DNA from: Phoronis australis
Lineage: Eukaryota > Phoronida > Phoronidae
Length of the DNA stretch: 64,000 nucleotides
NCBI GenBank assembly: GCA_002633005.1
Contig: NMRA01000020.1
Coordinates: 593,180-657,179, forward strand
Direction of reading: 5' to 3'
Below are positions 1 through 12,200 of the stretch, piece by piece. Below the pieces are notes generated by a model. That model had not been told where the DNA came from. It worked only from the letters and a program-made list of their open reading frames with translations, and did not search any database. A program made the position numbers and the translations under genes. Each line of letters begins with the position of its first letter. The first letter of the stretch is position 1.

Positions 1-86
1 TGACCTTACTGGACCGAACCATGAGGGAGACTCTTCGTCTTCGGCCCCCTATTATGACTATGATGAGGATGTGTAAAACACCACAG
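1..86 (+). CDS. CYP51A1: CYP51 exon (K-helix region)
   Basis: Frame starts at base 3 and gives [15 protein letters not shown] and then [11 protein letters not shown], the K-helix with ExxR. The exon ends in CAG before gtcagc (phase 0). Its left border is outside the window. Confidence 0.92.
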
Positions 87-1753
87 GTCAGCAGGTTATC
101 TTACACCAGACAGCACTGGGCAGTGTTATTAACGTCTGGATGCTTTGCGCACTAGAAAACGAAGTCTCAAAAATTTTTTTTCCAGATGATCAATAACTTG
201 GTTTTTATTGGACCACTCCTTTTACTAGAATTCACCCATTGAGATTTTGTTAAACTGGATTATTGTTACAGTACTAATTTTCCAGAATTGGCAATTGAAA
301 TCCTGACTGCATTCATTGGAGCATGTTTTTTGCAAGAAAACTAAGGTCATGAAATCTTTGAGAGATATCTCATTAGGTTTTTGAGGTATAAGGTGGCAAT
401 TTAATCGTTGATGAATGAAGCATTCAACCTTCAACTGTTGAAACCACTAGTGGATGCACACGCTTAGAATTACTCATGAAATTTATTATGACCTTTAGGG
501 TTGAAGTTCATTGGTCTTTGTTGATTTGATAACTAACTAATACCAATGGCAGAGGTAAATTTTAAACCTGTCTAATTTATAATATCGTCCACATAAAATA
601 GTGTTCACATTCCTTGAGTGTTCCACTGCGGCTGTGAATATTGCTCTTTTTTGCTTCCAGTTTGTTGGACGTATTTCACTATTAAATAATATTAAGTTTA
701 AAAACACTACTTTTTACCTACAGAAGGTGATGGGCTATGACATACCTGTTGGACACCAGGTGTGTGTGTCACCTACGACCAATCAGCGAATTAAGGACGC
801 GTGGGGCGAGACAAATATGGACTTTGATCCTGACAGGTATGTGTTCTTGTTCTTCTTGATATTCAATGTGAGGCCACTGATGCATTGTGGGAATGGTTAG
901 TTTCACTCATAAGCATCTTAAATACCTCTAGCTAATCAACGTGTTATTCCCTGTATACTATTAATTTGAAATTGTGGTTTTATTCCCTTCCAAGAACTTT
1001 ACTCTTCAAAAATTCCTATTATTAGTTTCAGTGAAATAACTTACAGTCATCTCACTGATAGTATGTATGGCTTACTTATATTGAAAGTCTTTCTCATTAC
1101 ATATTATGGTAAGAATCAATATCTGCTGCAATCATGATCCATTAACAATTCAAAAAAACGTTTCAGAGTTTATCAGGGTTGAGTAACCCTAAAATTATGA
1201 ATTCAGAAATGGCGCATCTACGCATTGCACGTGATTTGAATTATCACCTGATCGGGCGAGCGTGGAAATGTTTTTAAATCCCAAAGCAAATTCAATGTTG
1301 TCAGATTAACAGGGCCAAATGCAGCTTTAAATAAGAGGTTAGTGTCAAATAAGCCAACACAATTGGGAAATGTAGAGACAATATCGGTCAGCCCAAATCC
1401 CTTCAAAATGGCCATGCCCTCAGCAGCGTGTGCTGGCATCATTCATTCGCGAAACATATTATTTTATGCACGAAATATATCCTTGTGTCCATTTTGCACT
1501 TTCTAGATTCCTGAAAGAATCGGAGGCTCTCAACACCGAAAAATTCTCATACATCCCATTTGGTGCAGGACGTCACCGTTGCATCGGCGAATCGTTCGCG
1601 TTTGTTCAGGTCAAGACGATTTGGGCTACGCTGCTAAAGATTTTTGAGTTTGACCTTGTGGATGGACATTTCCCCAGCATCAACTATGACACCATGATAC
1701 ATACGCCTGTCAACCCTGTGATCAGATACAAGCGACGCGCTAAAGTGTGTTAA
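1..1753 (+). CDS. CYP51A1: CYP51 lanosterol 14-alpha demethylase, 3' part (three exons)
   Basis: C-terminal end of the cytochrome P450 that removes the 14-alpha methyl group of lanosterol-type sterols in the ER. Coding exons are 1-86, 724-836 and 1507-1753; introns have GT/AG borders and phases agree (0, then 2). Visible motifs in order: the K-helix ETLRLRPP with the ExxR pair, the CYP51-typical GHQVCVSPT segment, the PDR perf motif, and the heme-binding loop [10 protein letters not shown] with its cysteine ligand at about 1580. The tail reads [17 protein letters not shown] and then TAA. About 146 residues are present; the rest lies to the left of the window. The match to animal CYP51 is close along its whole length, and no other P450 family combines these motifs. 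It converges on CCDC148, leaving 1.3 kb between the two stop codons. Confidence 0.95.
724..836 (+). CDS. CYP51A1: CYP51 exon (GHQVCVSPT to PDR)
   Basis: Follows ctacag and ends GACAG before gtatgt. Encodes [17 protein letters not shown] through DFDPDR; 37 codons plus 2 nt, so the Arg codon is split across the intron. Confidence 0.93.
1507..1753 (+). CDS. CYP51A1: CYP51 last exon with heme-binding loop
   Basis: Follows tttctag; one base completes the split Arg codon. Holds the heme loop [10 protein letters not shown], the segment [14 protein letters not shown] and the C-terminus, ending in TAA at 1751-1753. Confidence 0.95.
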
Positions 1754-3075
1754 ATTTTGTTGAAGATGTGGTAATGAGGCAAATTTTTAGAGATGCTTAA
1801 CAATTTTTGCTTGTCGAAAGATATAATCTACACCTTGATCACTCTGAACTCAATGGCTGCAGCGGTTTTGGTGAAATTTTAGACAAATGAATCCTCCATT
1901 TAATTTGGCCAGTTTGTGAGCATGTCCAGTCTTCAAGAGGACCAGCTGATGCTCTTCAGTTTGCTATCTCGGGGAAAAGTTTACAAAATTATTGCAACAC
2001 TTTATGGTTTTATGAGCATTACTGATGATTTCAAAGATTGTTTTTTTAAAAATTTGCCTCCTGCCTTTTAACATTCAGAACCTAAGTAAATGTAAATGAA
2101 TCATGTCAAAGATTATCTTTCTCAAGATGGATTACACAACATCTGAAAGTCATTGTTGAACGTCATCACATCTACTAACATTTTTATATCTCAGTTCGGT
2201 TGTGTCGTGCATGACGAAGAGCATGTCATGAACAAAATTTGAACGATCGGTAGATGAAATAATGCATGTTTAAGAAGTGATTATGTTTCTGCAGGATTCT
2301 AATGCATTAAAGAAACTTTGAAGACAGTAAATTGTTTCAAAATTTTTGTTTTAATTAAAAGACATTGGTTTGGAACAAACGTGACTTTGGTGAGTGTGAT
2401 CTGAGGAACATTTTTGACTGCACTGCAGTTCAGTTGCTGTCTCATGGATGCTATAAGTTTTTGTGAGTGAATGCCACTGAAGCCACCCCCTGTTCACTTT
2501 TGAAGGTAACTGAAAAAGTATACTGACCCTCTCTGGTTACAGTAAGTTAAGTTTGGAGAATGACTTTAAATGGAAAACAGTCAGTGTAAAAACCTTTTAA
2601 GGTAATTGCATGCACATATTTTTAATAACTTAATTTCTGTAATTTTACACATCACTGCAAATTAGAAATATTAAATACTTTCAACTTCAATATCACTAAA
2701 ACGAGGAATGTTGTGAAGGTAATAAAATGTAAAACAAAACCTATATCAGTTAAAAACAGTAAAATTACCTGAAACTAGATTGTCATCACTAATACTTCAC
2801 ATGTCAATAATTCAACCTTTAAAAAAACAACAAGAGACAACTTTGACGAGAGAAAAACCATATCTGCACTCGGATGATGATCCCACAAAGACGTTCCTAT
2901 AGAAACGTGAAAAGTTGAGCATTAATGTATATAAAGGTCACAGTTACACCAAGATGTTTTTCCTTTTGTTGTTGGGTTTCAACTAGACAGAAACACCAAC
3001 TCCATGTAGTAATCTCCAAATCACTTCATATGACTGCGTTTATAATTGATGGACAATCCTTGTCTGTGGCTATTT
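1754..3075. other. Convergent 3' UTR region of CYP51 and CCDC148
   Basis: AT-rich non-coding stretch between two convergent stop codons. A plus-strand AATAAA at 2721-2726 is a reasonable CYP51 polyadenylation signal, giving a 3' UTR of about 1 kb. I see no clear AATAAA for CCDC148 on the minus strand. No coding potential or repeat was recognised. Confidence 0.6.
2721..2726 (+). promoter_or_regulatory. Candidate poly(A) signal of CYP51
   Basis: Canonical AATAAA on the plus strand, 968 bp after the CYP51 stop and before the end of the convergent neighbour. Other variant signals could be used. Confidence 0.4.
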
Positions 3076-3222
3076 TCACTGCTTGAAGACGGTTGATTCC
3101 ATATCTCTCCTAGGGGGGTGTAAAGGTTTCATCTGGGACATCATGTGCCTTGCATAGTCTGTGTTATGGACTCCGGCCTCTCTCAGCTTGGATTCCAGTT
3201 TTACTCTGGGATCACTGACGAC
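3076..3222 (-). CDS. CCDC148: CCDC148 exon 13 (C-terminus)
   Basis: Residues 559-606. SDPRVKLESKLREAG and the end RRDMESTVFKQ then TGA, the most conserved tail of the family. Acceptor tacag. Confidence 0.95.
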   Translation of the reverse strand, partial: VVSDPRVKLESKLREAGVHNTDYARHMMSQMKPLHPPRRDMESTVFKQ

Positions 3223-6200
3223 CTGTACATAAACAATAAAACTAAATAAAGAAGTGTTTCATAAAATATGTAAGTCAACAACTAGACCTCTTAAACTGCA
3301 ATCTGTAATCTACTTAGTTTATTTTCTTTCTAATGCTCCTTAAACATTTACTGTCATTCTCCACTGCTTCCTTCTGAGTTCACTTCTAGATAAAATAATT
3401 GAGTTACAAAAACTGATAAAATTTACAGCCACATACAGAGCTATTTCAGATACTCGGCTGCAAACCTTAGTCATGATAGTTTAAAGCTGGTGACAATGAC
3501 CTAACTATCTGACTTCACTGTATAACTTGCATAATCACTTCTGGGACCATTGAGAAAATGGTGAATTATCCATTTGACAATTCATTGCACCGACTTGGAG
3601 ATGTGCTTAGGACTGTTCCAGTANGGTCTTCAGAAAAAAAACCCCAAATTATGGGTGGTCGTTCCTGTAAGAAGTGATGCATTAATAATGGGTGGTATTT
3701 TATGACCTGTTAATGTTGACAGGTTAGTTACTTCAGCCGTCAAAACTTAAAAAAAATGCAATTGGCATATATCCCAACTTATTCCAATACAAAAAAGCCC
3801 ATATTGCTAGTGAACAGAGTGCAATATGTTCCCTAAGCCATCAAGTCATGGGCAACTTGATTTGAACTGTTTGTCTGCAGTCCTATTGAATTGAAAAGTT
3901 ATGCAACACTTAACTGGTGTTAACACATATACATGTAAGAAAATTGATGATTTTTTTATAAAAAGTATGAGGAGTAAGATAAACAAGTTCCAATATTCAC
4001 TTGACATAGAAGTATAAAAGAGTTCGTGGAGACAGTTTGAGATTCATAGATCCTCATAATTGAAAAAATGTTCATTGAAATTATAGACACCTGGTGAACA
4101 GAGACACCTGGTGGCTGCCAAAAGTATTGCTCACAGTTTTTGACAATATTGGACAAGACAACTAGTTCTTGTCTGTCAATCATCTCAGTTCTTAACAGGT
4201 CCTCCTGGAGGCAATTTGTTTGCAAGTGTTAGATTATATATTTTAACTTATTAAAAATAATTAAAAAAATTATGGGTCATGGGTTGAAGAAATAAATGAA
4301 AAATATGGGCGGTGGGTATGAAATTTAAGTGCCTTCCCCCCTCCCATACAGATTTTGCTGGAACAGCCCTTAACAGGATTGCACAAACCCCATTCCTCAT
4401 AGGCTTATATAGAGATGATATTCCATTGCCTTGATGGAACAGTGGGTTAAAAAGCCTGATAGCTGCCACAAGCCTGATATGTAATGCAGGTTGGGTTCAT
4501 TAAAGCTGAGCATCACACTGAGTACAACAGAAATCAGACCAAGTGACCGTTTATACAAGGTAAGTGGAATGTATTTCCATCACATGTTCTGGGGTAAGAA
4601 CGACAGTTTAACATTTACTGAAAGGACCAAATACAAGGATGAAGTAAGAATGCTGCGTTACATGTATTCATTCAAGTAAGAAAACAAACTTGACAAAAAT
4701 TGACAGGCAACAACCCATATTTTCCTCATTATTTTTGGTCACTTAAAGTGGCAATAAACCCACCTTCCACTACAAAGTTTAGTTTTTGATTTAGACCAAC
4801 TACCGTTTTGAAATTGGTCTCAAACTGTTTGTTAGTCAAAATTGATATGATCTCAAGGCTTTGAAAGACCCAACATTTCGGTAGTGCTCGAGACGAGGCT
4901 TGGCACATGTCCTTTTGTGCACCGAGCACGGTCTCGAGGAGAAACTGTCAGTTCTTTGTAAGCCTAGAAAACACTTCTCATCTAAGTAAGGAACAAGCCT
5001 GAGACAAATTTCATTGTGGTCAAAATCAACACTATTCAATTTGTTATTTGTTACACAATTTAGTGTTAGAAAATGAATATGCTGTTAGGACATGTGATAC
5101 AGAATGATCCACAAAAACATTTTGTGCTGATCGTTTATTTAGAAAATGCTGCACACTTAGGGACGCTAAAATAAGAACTCTAGATGAGCCATCACGACCA
5201 GAAGCCAAGTCGACCTATTGTGTGGCAGGCGTTGCTATCACTTACAGCCATCTGCGTTACCCAGTCTTCAAAACGGTCACACGCTTTTGGTTTGTACTAC
5301 TCATGTACCAACCAGTTGTGAAATGGATTGCAGCACAGCGTGCATTCATTGTCGGTCATGCACAAAAATATGTTTGGAGTACATGTACTTTGTTGCTTGG
5401 AACATGGCACGCTAACCACCAAGAAAAATTCATGGATCAAAAACATCCACAACTGGTAATATTTTATTTTTTACAAGTCAGAACACCTGTCTCCTGGTAA
5501 TTTCTCATCTGTTCTGAGCACAACCATCCTCATGTTTTTATTTCAAGTGCCTCACCCCCCATACAGACTAATGGAACAGCCCTACAACGAAGATTACAAA
5601 AAGTATACAGTGTGCATAAACCTGACATGCCGAGATTAAAAAGCAAAGAGTTCACATTATTGATGAGAGAATGTTCCAGTTATTTGGACACAATGTTTAA
5701 TGTATCTGTGATGAACACCATACCTGATTTGCTGTGAATGTATTCACTTGAAACAAAGGTTGCTGAATTGTGATGTCGTCATCTCCAGCCTTTTTGGCAT
5801 TGGATGCCTGTGTAAAGAATGTACAAAAAAGAATGATTATTAAAGCATGTAAAAATATTCATCTTTAACAAATGAAGTAACTGATGTGATGAGCCATTCT
5901 TATTCCCAGATTCATTCCTTCGCAAAGTTTAAACATGGAAACAAACTAATCAGGCTGTATATCTTAACAATTTTCAAAATGGCTATTACAACTAGTCCTC
6001 AAACTGCATATCTTGCTATGTCTGAATTGGCATTATGCTTTCAATAATCATCATAACTTGAAGTTCCACAATACCCACAAGTGTGAATACGGCAGTCAAC
6101 TTTTTGTGATCAGACTTTCAATTCTTCCAAACGAGCGTGGGACCACATAAGTAGCGTTAATCATCATCTGCGACGCACAATTTGTCACCACAAAAGTGTT

Positions 6201-9200
6201 GAGGAGGTCACCCATATGATAAGTGCATTTGCCGATAGAAAATTTCTAACATGTTTATAACCTCGCGTGCAGAAACAGTGGTGTTGTCCTTTTTTCTCGG
6301 CTTTCAACATTTCAGGTCTCCTACAGAGAATAATTGATAGCTAACTGTAGTTCTCAGGGCTGCAGCTCAATCCACAATGTAAGATGCTCATAAGTGAAAG
6401 CTAAGGGAAAACATGCTCCCTTAGGTTGCTTGTTAATATCTTGTGAACACTTGTGGGATCTTACCAAGCTATCTTTAGGTACATCCTAGCATTCACTGTC
6501 CTCAGTGGCAGCAGACCACTTGCTGTGACTTACCTCTGTATCACCAAGAAGTCTTTCAGGGTCACTCTCCGCTACCACTCGCACCTGTCAATCAATGGGA
6601 TATGTAATTCCACAAAGAGACACAAACTAGTTTGTCCAAAAATGTTTATACAACAGCGTATTTTGGAGTTGAGAATTCTGGTAATAGCTTGAACCAACAG
6701 CGCCAAAAAAGCGAAACAAGTATCAAGAAGAGTACAATTTTAATGGAAACCAAGAAAAGAGTAGGAAATACATTATTAATACTACTTTGACCTTCAATTC
6801 GTAGGTTCAACTAATGCATTTGATTGTATGGTACAATCCGATACTACTGAAGCCCCACCTGTTGTCGCAAGGCTTCTAGTCTTTGCTCTTTCTCTTCTTC
6901 TTCCCGCTGGCGCTCCTCTTCAAGTTGTAGTTTCTCTGCCAACTTTTTCTCTTGCTGCTGATCACGAAACCTGACTCTGATGGTTGAATTATAGATTGAG
7001 AGTGAGTAAATCGAACAAAGTTTAAGTAGAATTAAAAGTTAGTTTAGTTGCAAATCAGATTAGTCATAATTTTGAATACAAAGTTTGCCTATTCGAACAT
7101 GATACAAAAAATTTAGTACAAAAACGACTCGACAAATGAAATTTTAGAGATTAAACATCTGCACAATACACAAAAAAACAAAGGAGGAAACCATTGCCTA
7201 CATCAGTTCTATTAAATTTCTTTAAAAGGTTATTACGGTAAACCATGTTTAGGTGATTTCAATGAAGGCCTTGTTCTGCCACCTGCTAATTAAACACTGG
7301 CATCCTATTGAGTGATAAAAGCAGAATTTAAGTAAACATTCATACAATTTGAGTCACAAATTGGACATTATAGTTCTTCGTGGGTGGGTTGTTGTGCAGA
7401 TCGCCTAAAGTGAAGGACACGCTTCCCCGATTAGCAGACTTTGTAAGGAGTTAAGAAATTTTGCTCCAAATTTTTGACGGTTGTAGTAACAAAGCATTGT
7501 TTTTTTCAGAGAACTGGATGGGAATGTTTCTTCTCTGTTAATACTAGGTAAAAACTGGGTTTAATATCCTTCTATAACTTTTTTTAAAGCAAGAAGCATA
7601 GGAATAAAATTCCTGCAGCACAGAGCAGTTAAGATGGGTGGCAGTGAATCAGAAGTACAAAAATGTTTTAACCAACCTTTCTCTATCATAGGCAGCTTGC
7701 TCTTCAAAGATCTTTTGTAAATCTTCCAGTCTTTTGCGAATCTTTTCTTCCTCAACAAGCTTTTGCTTCTCCAGTTCGTCATGATGAGATTTAATCTAAA
7801 ACAAGATATCATTTGTCAAAAGTAAGAGGAAAATGATACCTATTTGCATTAAAATTTGGTTCATTTTTTTTCAAAATAATTGAGTTTACCTTATCTTTTG
7901 TTTGAGCCCTTCGTTTCTTTTCCTTTTCTTCCTCAGTTCTTCTTTTTTCTTCCTCCTGAGCTCGTCTGCTTTCCTCTAATTTCTGCTGAATCATCATCGC
8001 CTCCATTTTCTGCTCTCTCCAGACTTTTACCTGTCGAATAAAAAAATTGAATCCACTTGCCAAAATCCTGTATGAAAAATTCTACCAATCAAAAACCAAC
8101 AGATGGCTCACAAAAAGCACAAGTTATGTTTACAAGAAATGTCACAAATCATTTCCACAGGATTTGTATGCGAGTAGTGTAAAATATCTACAATATGCTT
8201 TGTCACGACAGACAATCACTAGACAAGATCATCTGCCTTGACCAGATAAACCTGCCAGGAAGTCCACCAGTATTGTCCAACATCAAATTTTAATTGTAAT
8301 GTCAAAATATCTGTCAAGTTTTACTAATACTTTTCTTCAAACTTTGCATACAAATTCTTCCATTTGAGACAAAATAAAGCCTAAATTGCCATTTTTTTGA
8401 AAAATTTAAGGCTTATTATTGATACGCTGTGGAAGCTCAAGACTGTACCAATTGTTTATTTTGTGACACCTGCACAGTAAACAAGAGCAACACAGCGGCA
8501 GCATTGATATACGGCCACTGTGTGCATTGCAAATGGCAAAGATATCAGGCTGCTCATTTTTTTCAAACATTTCCTCGCACAAGAGCGAGCAACACTGTTT
8601 AGTGAACTTAAAACTGAGACTGCAGGGTGCAGTAATAGTCAACTTAAAATTACCAAACGCATTCCTGGCAGATACTGAGATAGTCACAATGAATGAAAGA
8701 AAACTAAATTTACCATACACTATCCAATAGTTGTCACCAGTCATGCTCAGTTTTAAAATCATTTGCCATGATGGTTCTACAAGGAATTTGGCAGGTAGAA
8801 TGGCCGAACCAAAAAACTAACAAAATTGCCATTACGGGGCAAACCCCAAGTTGGAATATTATTGTACAAAAACAGGCAAGAGCTGTTCTCTTTAGACTAT
8901 ATGCCAAATTCCAACCTTCATCAGATATATAAGGCAAAAACTAAAACTACCACTTGGAAGAGTAGGAGTGTTAAAATTGCCCAAGCATCAACATCAGCGA
9001 GATTTCTGTCAATAAAAAATCATATGTCAAATTTCATAATAATTTTTCAAACAACCTGGCAGATAAAAAGGTGGATGTCAAAAATCAACTAGGTGGTGCA
9101 GAAAAAAATGAAAGGATAAGTGCGAAAATGGGTAGGAGCTGTATCCTCTTTTAAGGAACATATCATTCAGTCTAACTGATGAAGATTATGATTCATTCAG

Positions 9201-12200
9201 GTCCATGTATATGACTGACTAATTATGAATATGTCGGCCAGATGTACCTAGTGATCCCAGACATACCTAGTGATCCCAGATGTACCTAGTGATCCCAGAC
9301 ATACCTAGTGATCCCAGACATACCTAGTGATCCCAGACGTACCCAGTGATCCCAGCAACATAAAGTTAATTTTAACTAAGAACGTCCAGCTAAAGTATTC
9401 ACAATTAATCATATCATTCATGTCAAGTCGATTTAAAACCGTGGTTGTTTTTATTAATTCAGTCTAATTCCTAACATCTCTAAAGAACTTGGAAGTTACA
9501 GACTGAAGCAAACACAACAAGGGTTAGGTAAAATATCCACATGAAGGCACAACAGAAGTCACATGCTCTCAGTAACAACAGGTCTGGAACACACCTACCA
9601 AGTTCCACGACAATCCTTTAAAGAAACTGGTAGATATTGAGGTACATGCCAAAAAATTCCCACAAGAATGCATAGGAATTTGATCTATAAAAAAAATTAA
9701 CGTCGGCCATACTCTTGACAATGAGAATGATATACTTTGAATTTTCAGAGGATTCTTCATGGCATTTAGCACAAAGACAGGTGAAAGCTAAAAAAGGATC
9801 TTAAATATATTATTAAAACCGCTCGTCATAGGCTCAGCTCCAAAATTTATTTAATCCAACTTCCCTGGACAAACTTCAACCCTATACCTTATCATAAAGA
9901 ACATCACAAAGAGCCCTCTGTTGTTTCTTGAACTCTGCCTTTGCCTCTTGTAACTCCTGTGCCTGGCAGACCTCAGCAAATATTGCTCTGGCTTTGTTGA
10001 ACAGTTCACGTCGGTCTCGGATCCAGTCATTTATTATGTCTTTCCGTCTCTCGTGGTAATATTTATGATGTAAGCACCAGCTCTCATGCTCAACCTAAAA
10101 TGCGAAACTTAAAACTTGAATTTTACCAACATTTATGTAGTGACAACAGAAGTATACAGAGTATTTCCCTAAATGCTTCGACTGATTGCTGAGTCTGATT
10201 TTTCAATAAAGAACCATTTATGCTACAAAGCTGACTTCCATCAAAGCAACCGCTTTCTGTCATTGGTCTCAAATTGTTAGTTACTAAGACGAGAAGGGAT
10301 TCCAGGGCCAGGGTTTAACATTTACGCTTGAAATTAAAAAAATTACTTTGAAATTTCCCCTCCTACTTTAATACGGACCCAACATAAGTGTTGAGTACAT
10401 TATGGTTTACACTATGAGCTTCTAATTCAAGATCGGATTTGATGACCCCTTAAATGAGCTATAAATTCTAATTAGGACAGCCAATTTTTGTGAATAAGGT
10501 TTGAGATAATCTTTGAGGCTATTTCTACGTAAAAACAATGAGAACTAACCACTTGTTGCCTGGTTTTATGAGGGAGGTGCCGTTTCAGTCTATCAAGAAA
10601 CAATGTCCTCCTATTGGGAATATCGTACGAGTACTGTTCTTGAACTGCAGTAAATGTAAAGTGTTCTTCAGCTGTCCAACCACCATTTTCTACGCTGCAA
10701 ATGAAAAATAAAACTGCCCTGACGTGTGAGTTTAAAACATCAATGTGACGCTAAACTTAGTAAAATATCAGTAGCTATTCTATGTTCAAGACATAGCGCA
10801 ATTGCACAATTTTTCGCATTTGTGAGGCCCATATTTTTAATTTATTAGGATGTGTTAAAACAATCACTTCTAATTCTTTCACTTCAAAAGTATTGTGATA
10901 TACACTAAATTGAACATGTAGAATATTCATCAATTATCACAGAGCAGATAGAACAAAACAAGAAAATCAAATTTTGTACGTCTCCAAAAGCTCTAAAGCA
11001 TCTACATTATGTGTGATGTTTGTTAAGATAATTTACAACGATCTTAGAAACTAATAAAATGTAGACCTTGAACCATCCAGGAAATTGTTCATGACATCAA
11101 CAATTAAGACTGGTCTGCTAGATTACCTTTTTGACTTCCTTGAATGATCTTCAGAGACCTCTCGTCTCCTTTGATGGGATGGTGACTGTGTTGAGTCGTG
11201 GGAACTCTGGTCCCGTGGGATCTCGAAACTTCCTCAGTCTATACTCTCGTTCCAGGACGAGGACAATTTGAATCTGAAGCCACCTATTTTGTTGAGAAGA
11301 CTGTAAGGCTGTGATTAAAATAGCCTCCTGTAGACCTCTCTCAAACCAGTTCTTTTCTTCGCACAGGATCTCGACATTTTCCGTTACTTAACTAATGAGT
11401 GTTAAAATGCAGGTCATTATACACAGCTGATGAAATTCCTTCCCATGCAGCCAGTCTGATACATGAGTTTCTCGAGTGGTTGCTCAGTCTCGCCCATATA
11501 GAACTGGTCACATAGCTCTCTTTCACAGTGAATACAACTCAACAGCACAAGAAACGCATGTATCAACATAGGTGGGCTGCAGGAGAAGAAATTTCATCAG
11601 TTGTGTATAATCACTTGCATGAACACAATCACGAGTTAAGTAATGAAAATGACGAGATCCTGTGCAGAGAAAAGAACTGGTTTGAGAGGTGTGCAGGAGG
11701 ATATTTACATCACAGCCATACAGCCTTCTCTCAACAAACTAGGTGGCGCCATATTCAAATTGCCTCATCTTGGAACGAGAGTAAGGAGACAGTTTCGAGA
11801 TCCCACGTGACCTGTTTCCATGACTCATCAGAGTCAACATCCCATTGAAGGAGATGAGGTCTCTGTAGATGTAGGAAATCAAAAACGTAATCCAGCAGAC
11901 TTATCTGTTAATACCAATCTTAGAAACTGTATTTGCACTTTAGTTGTGCAACAGTTCTTATAACGGCAGATTTTTTAAGATATTGCATAGCGTCAAAAGG
12001 AAGTGAGGTCACAAAGTGACAGTGAGTGCAACTTATGGTGGCTTCATAGCTCGATGGCTTCTGAACTTACAGAGCATTACACTCATGGTGGCTTCATGGC
12101 TCTATTACCTTTTACTTACTTAATGTCAGCAAATTCTAAGCACATGGAAAGGACATAAACACCACAGAACAAACCTTAAAGCGTCACTATGTTTCACTTC

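Noticed and set aside
5222-5500. 92-codon ORF in CCDC148 intron 12
   Set aside because: No start context, no splice logic with neighbours and no recognised domain.
9241-9355. CRISPR-like repeats
   Set aside because: Direct tandem units without spacers in a eukaryotic intron; a minisatellite. The same applies to the 27892, 36523 and 41355 arrays.
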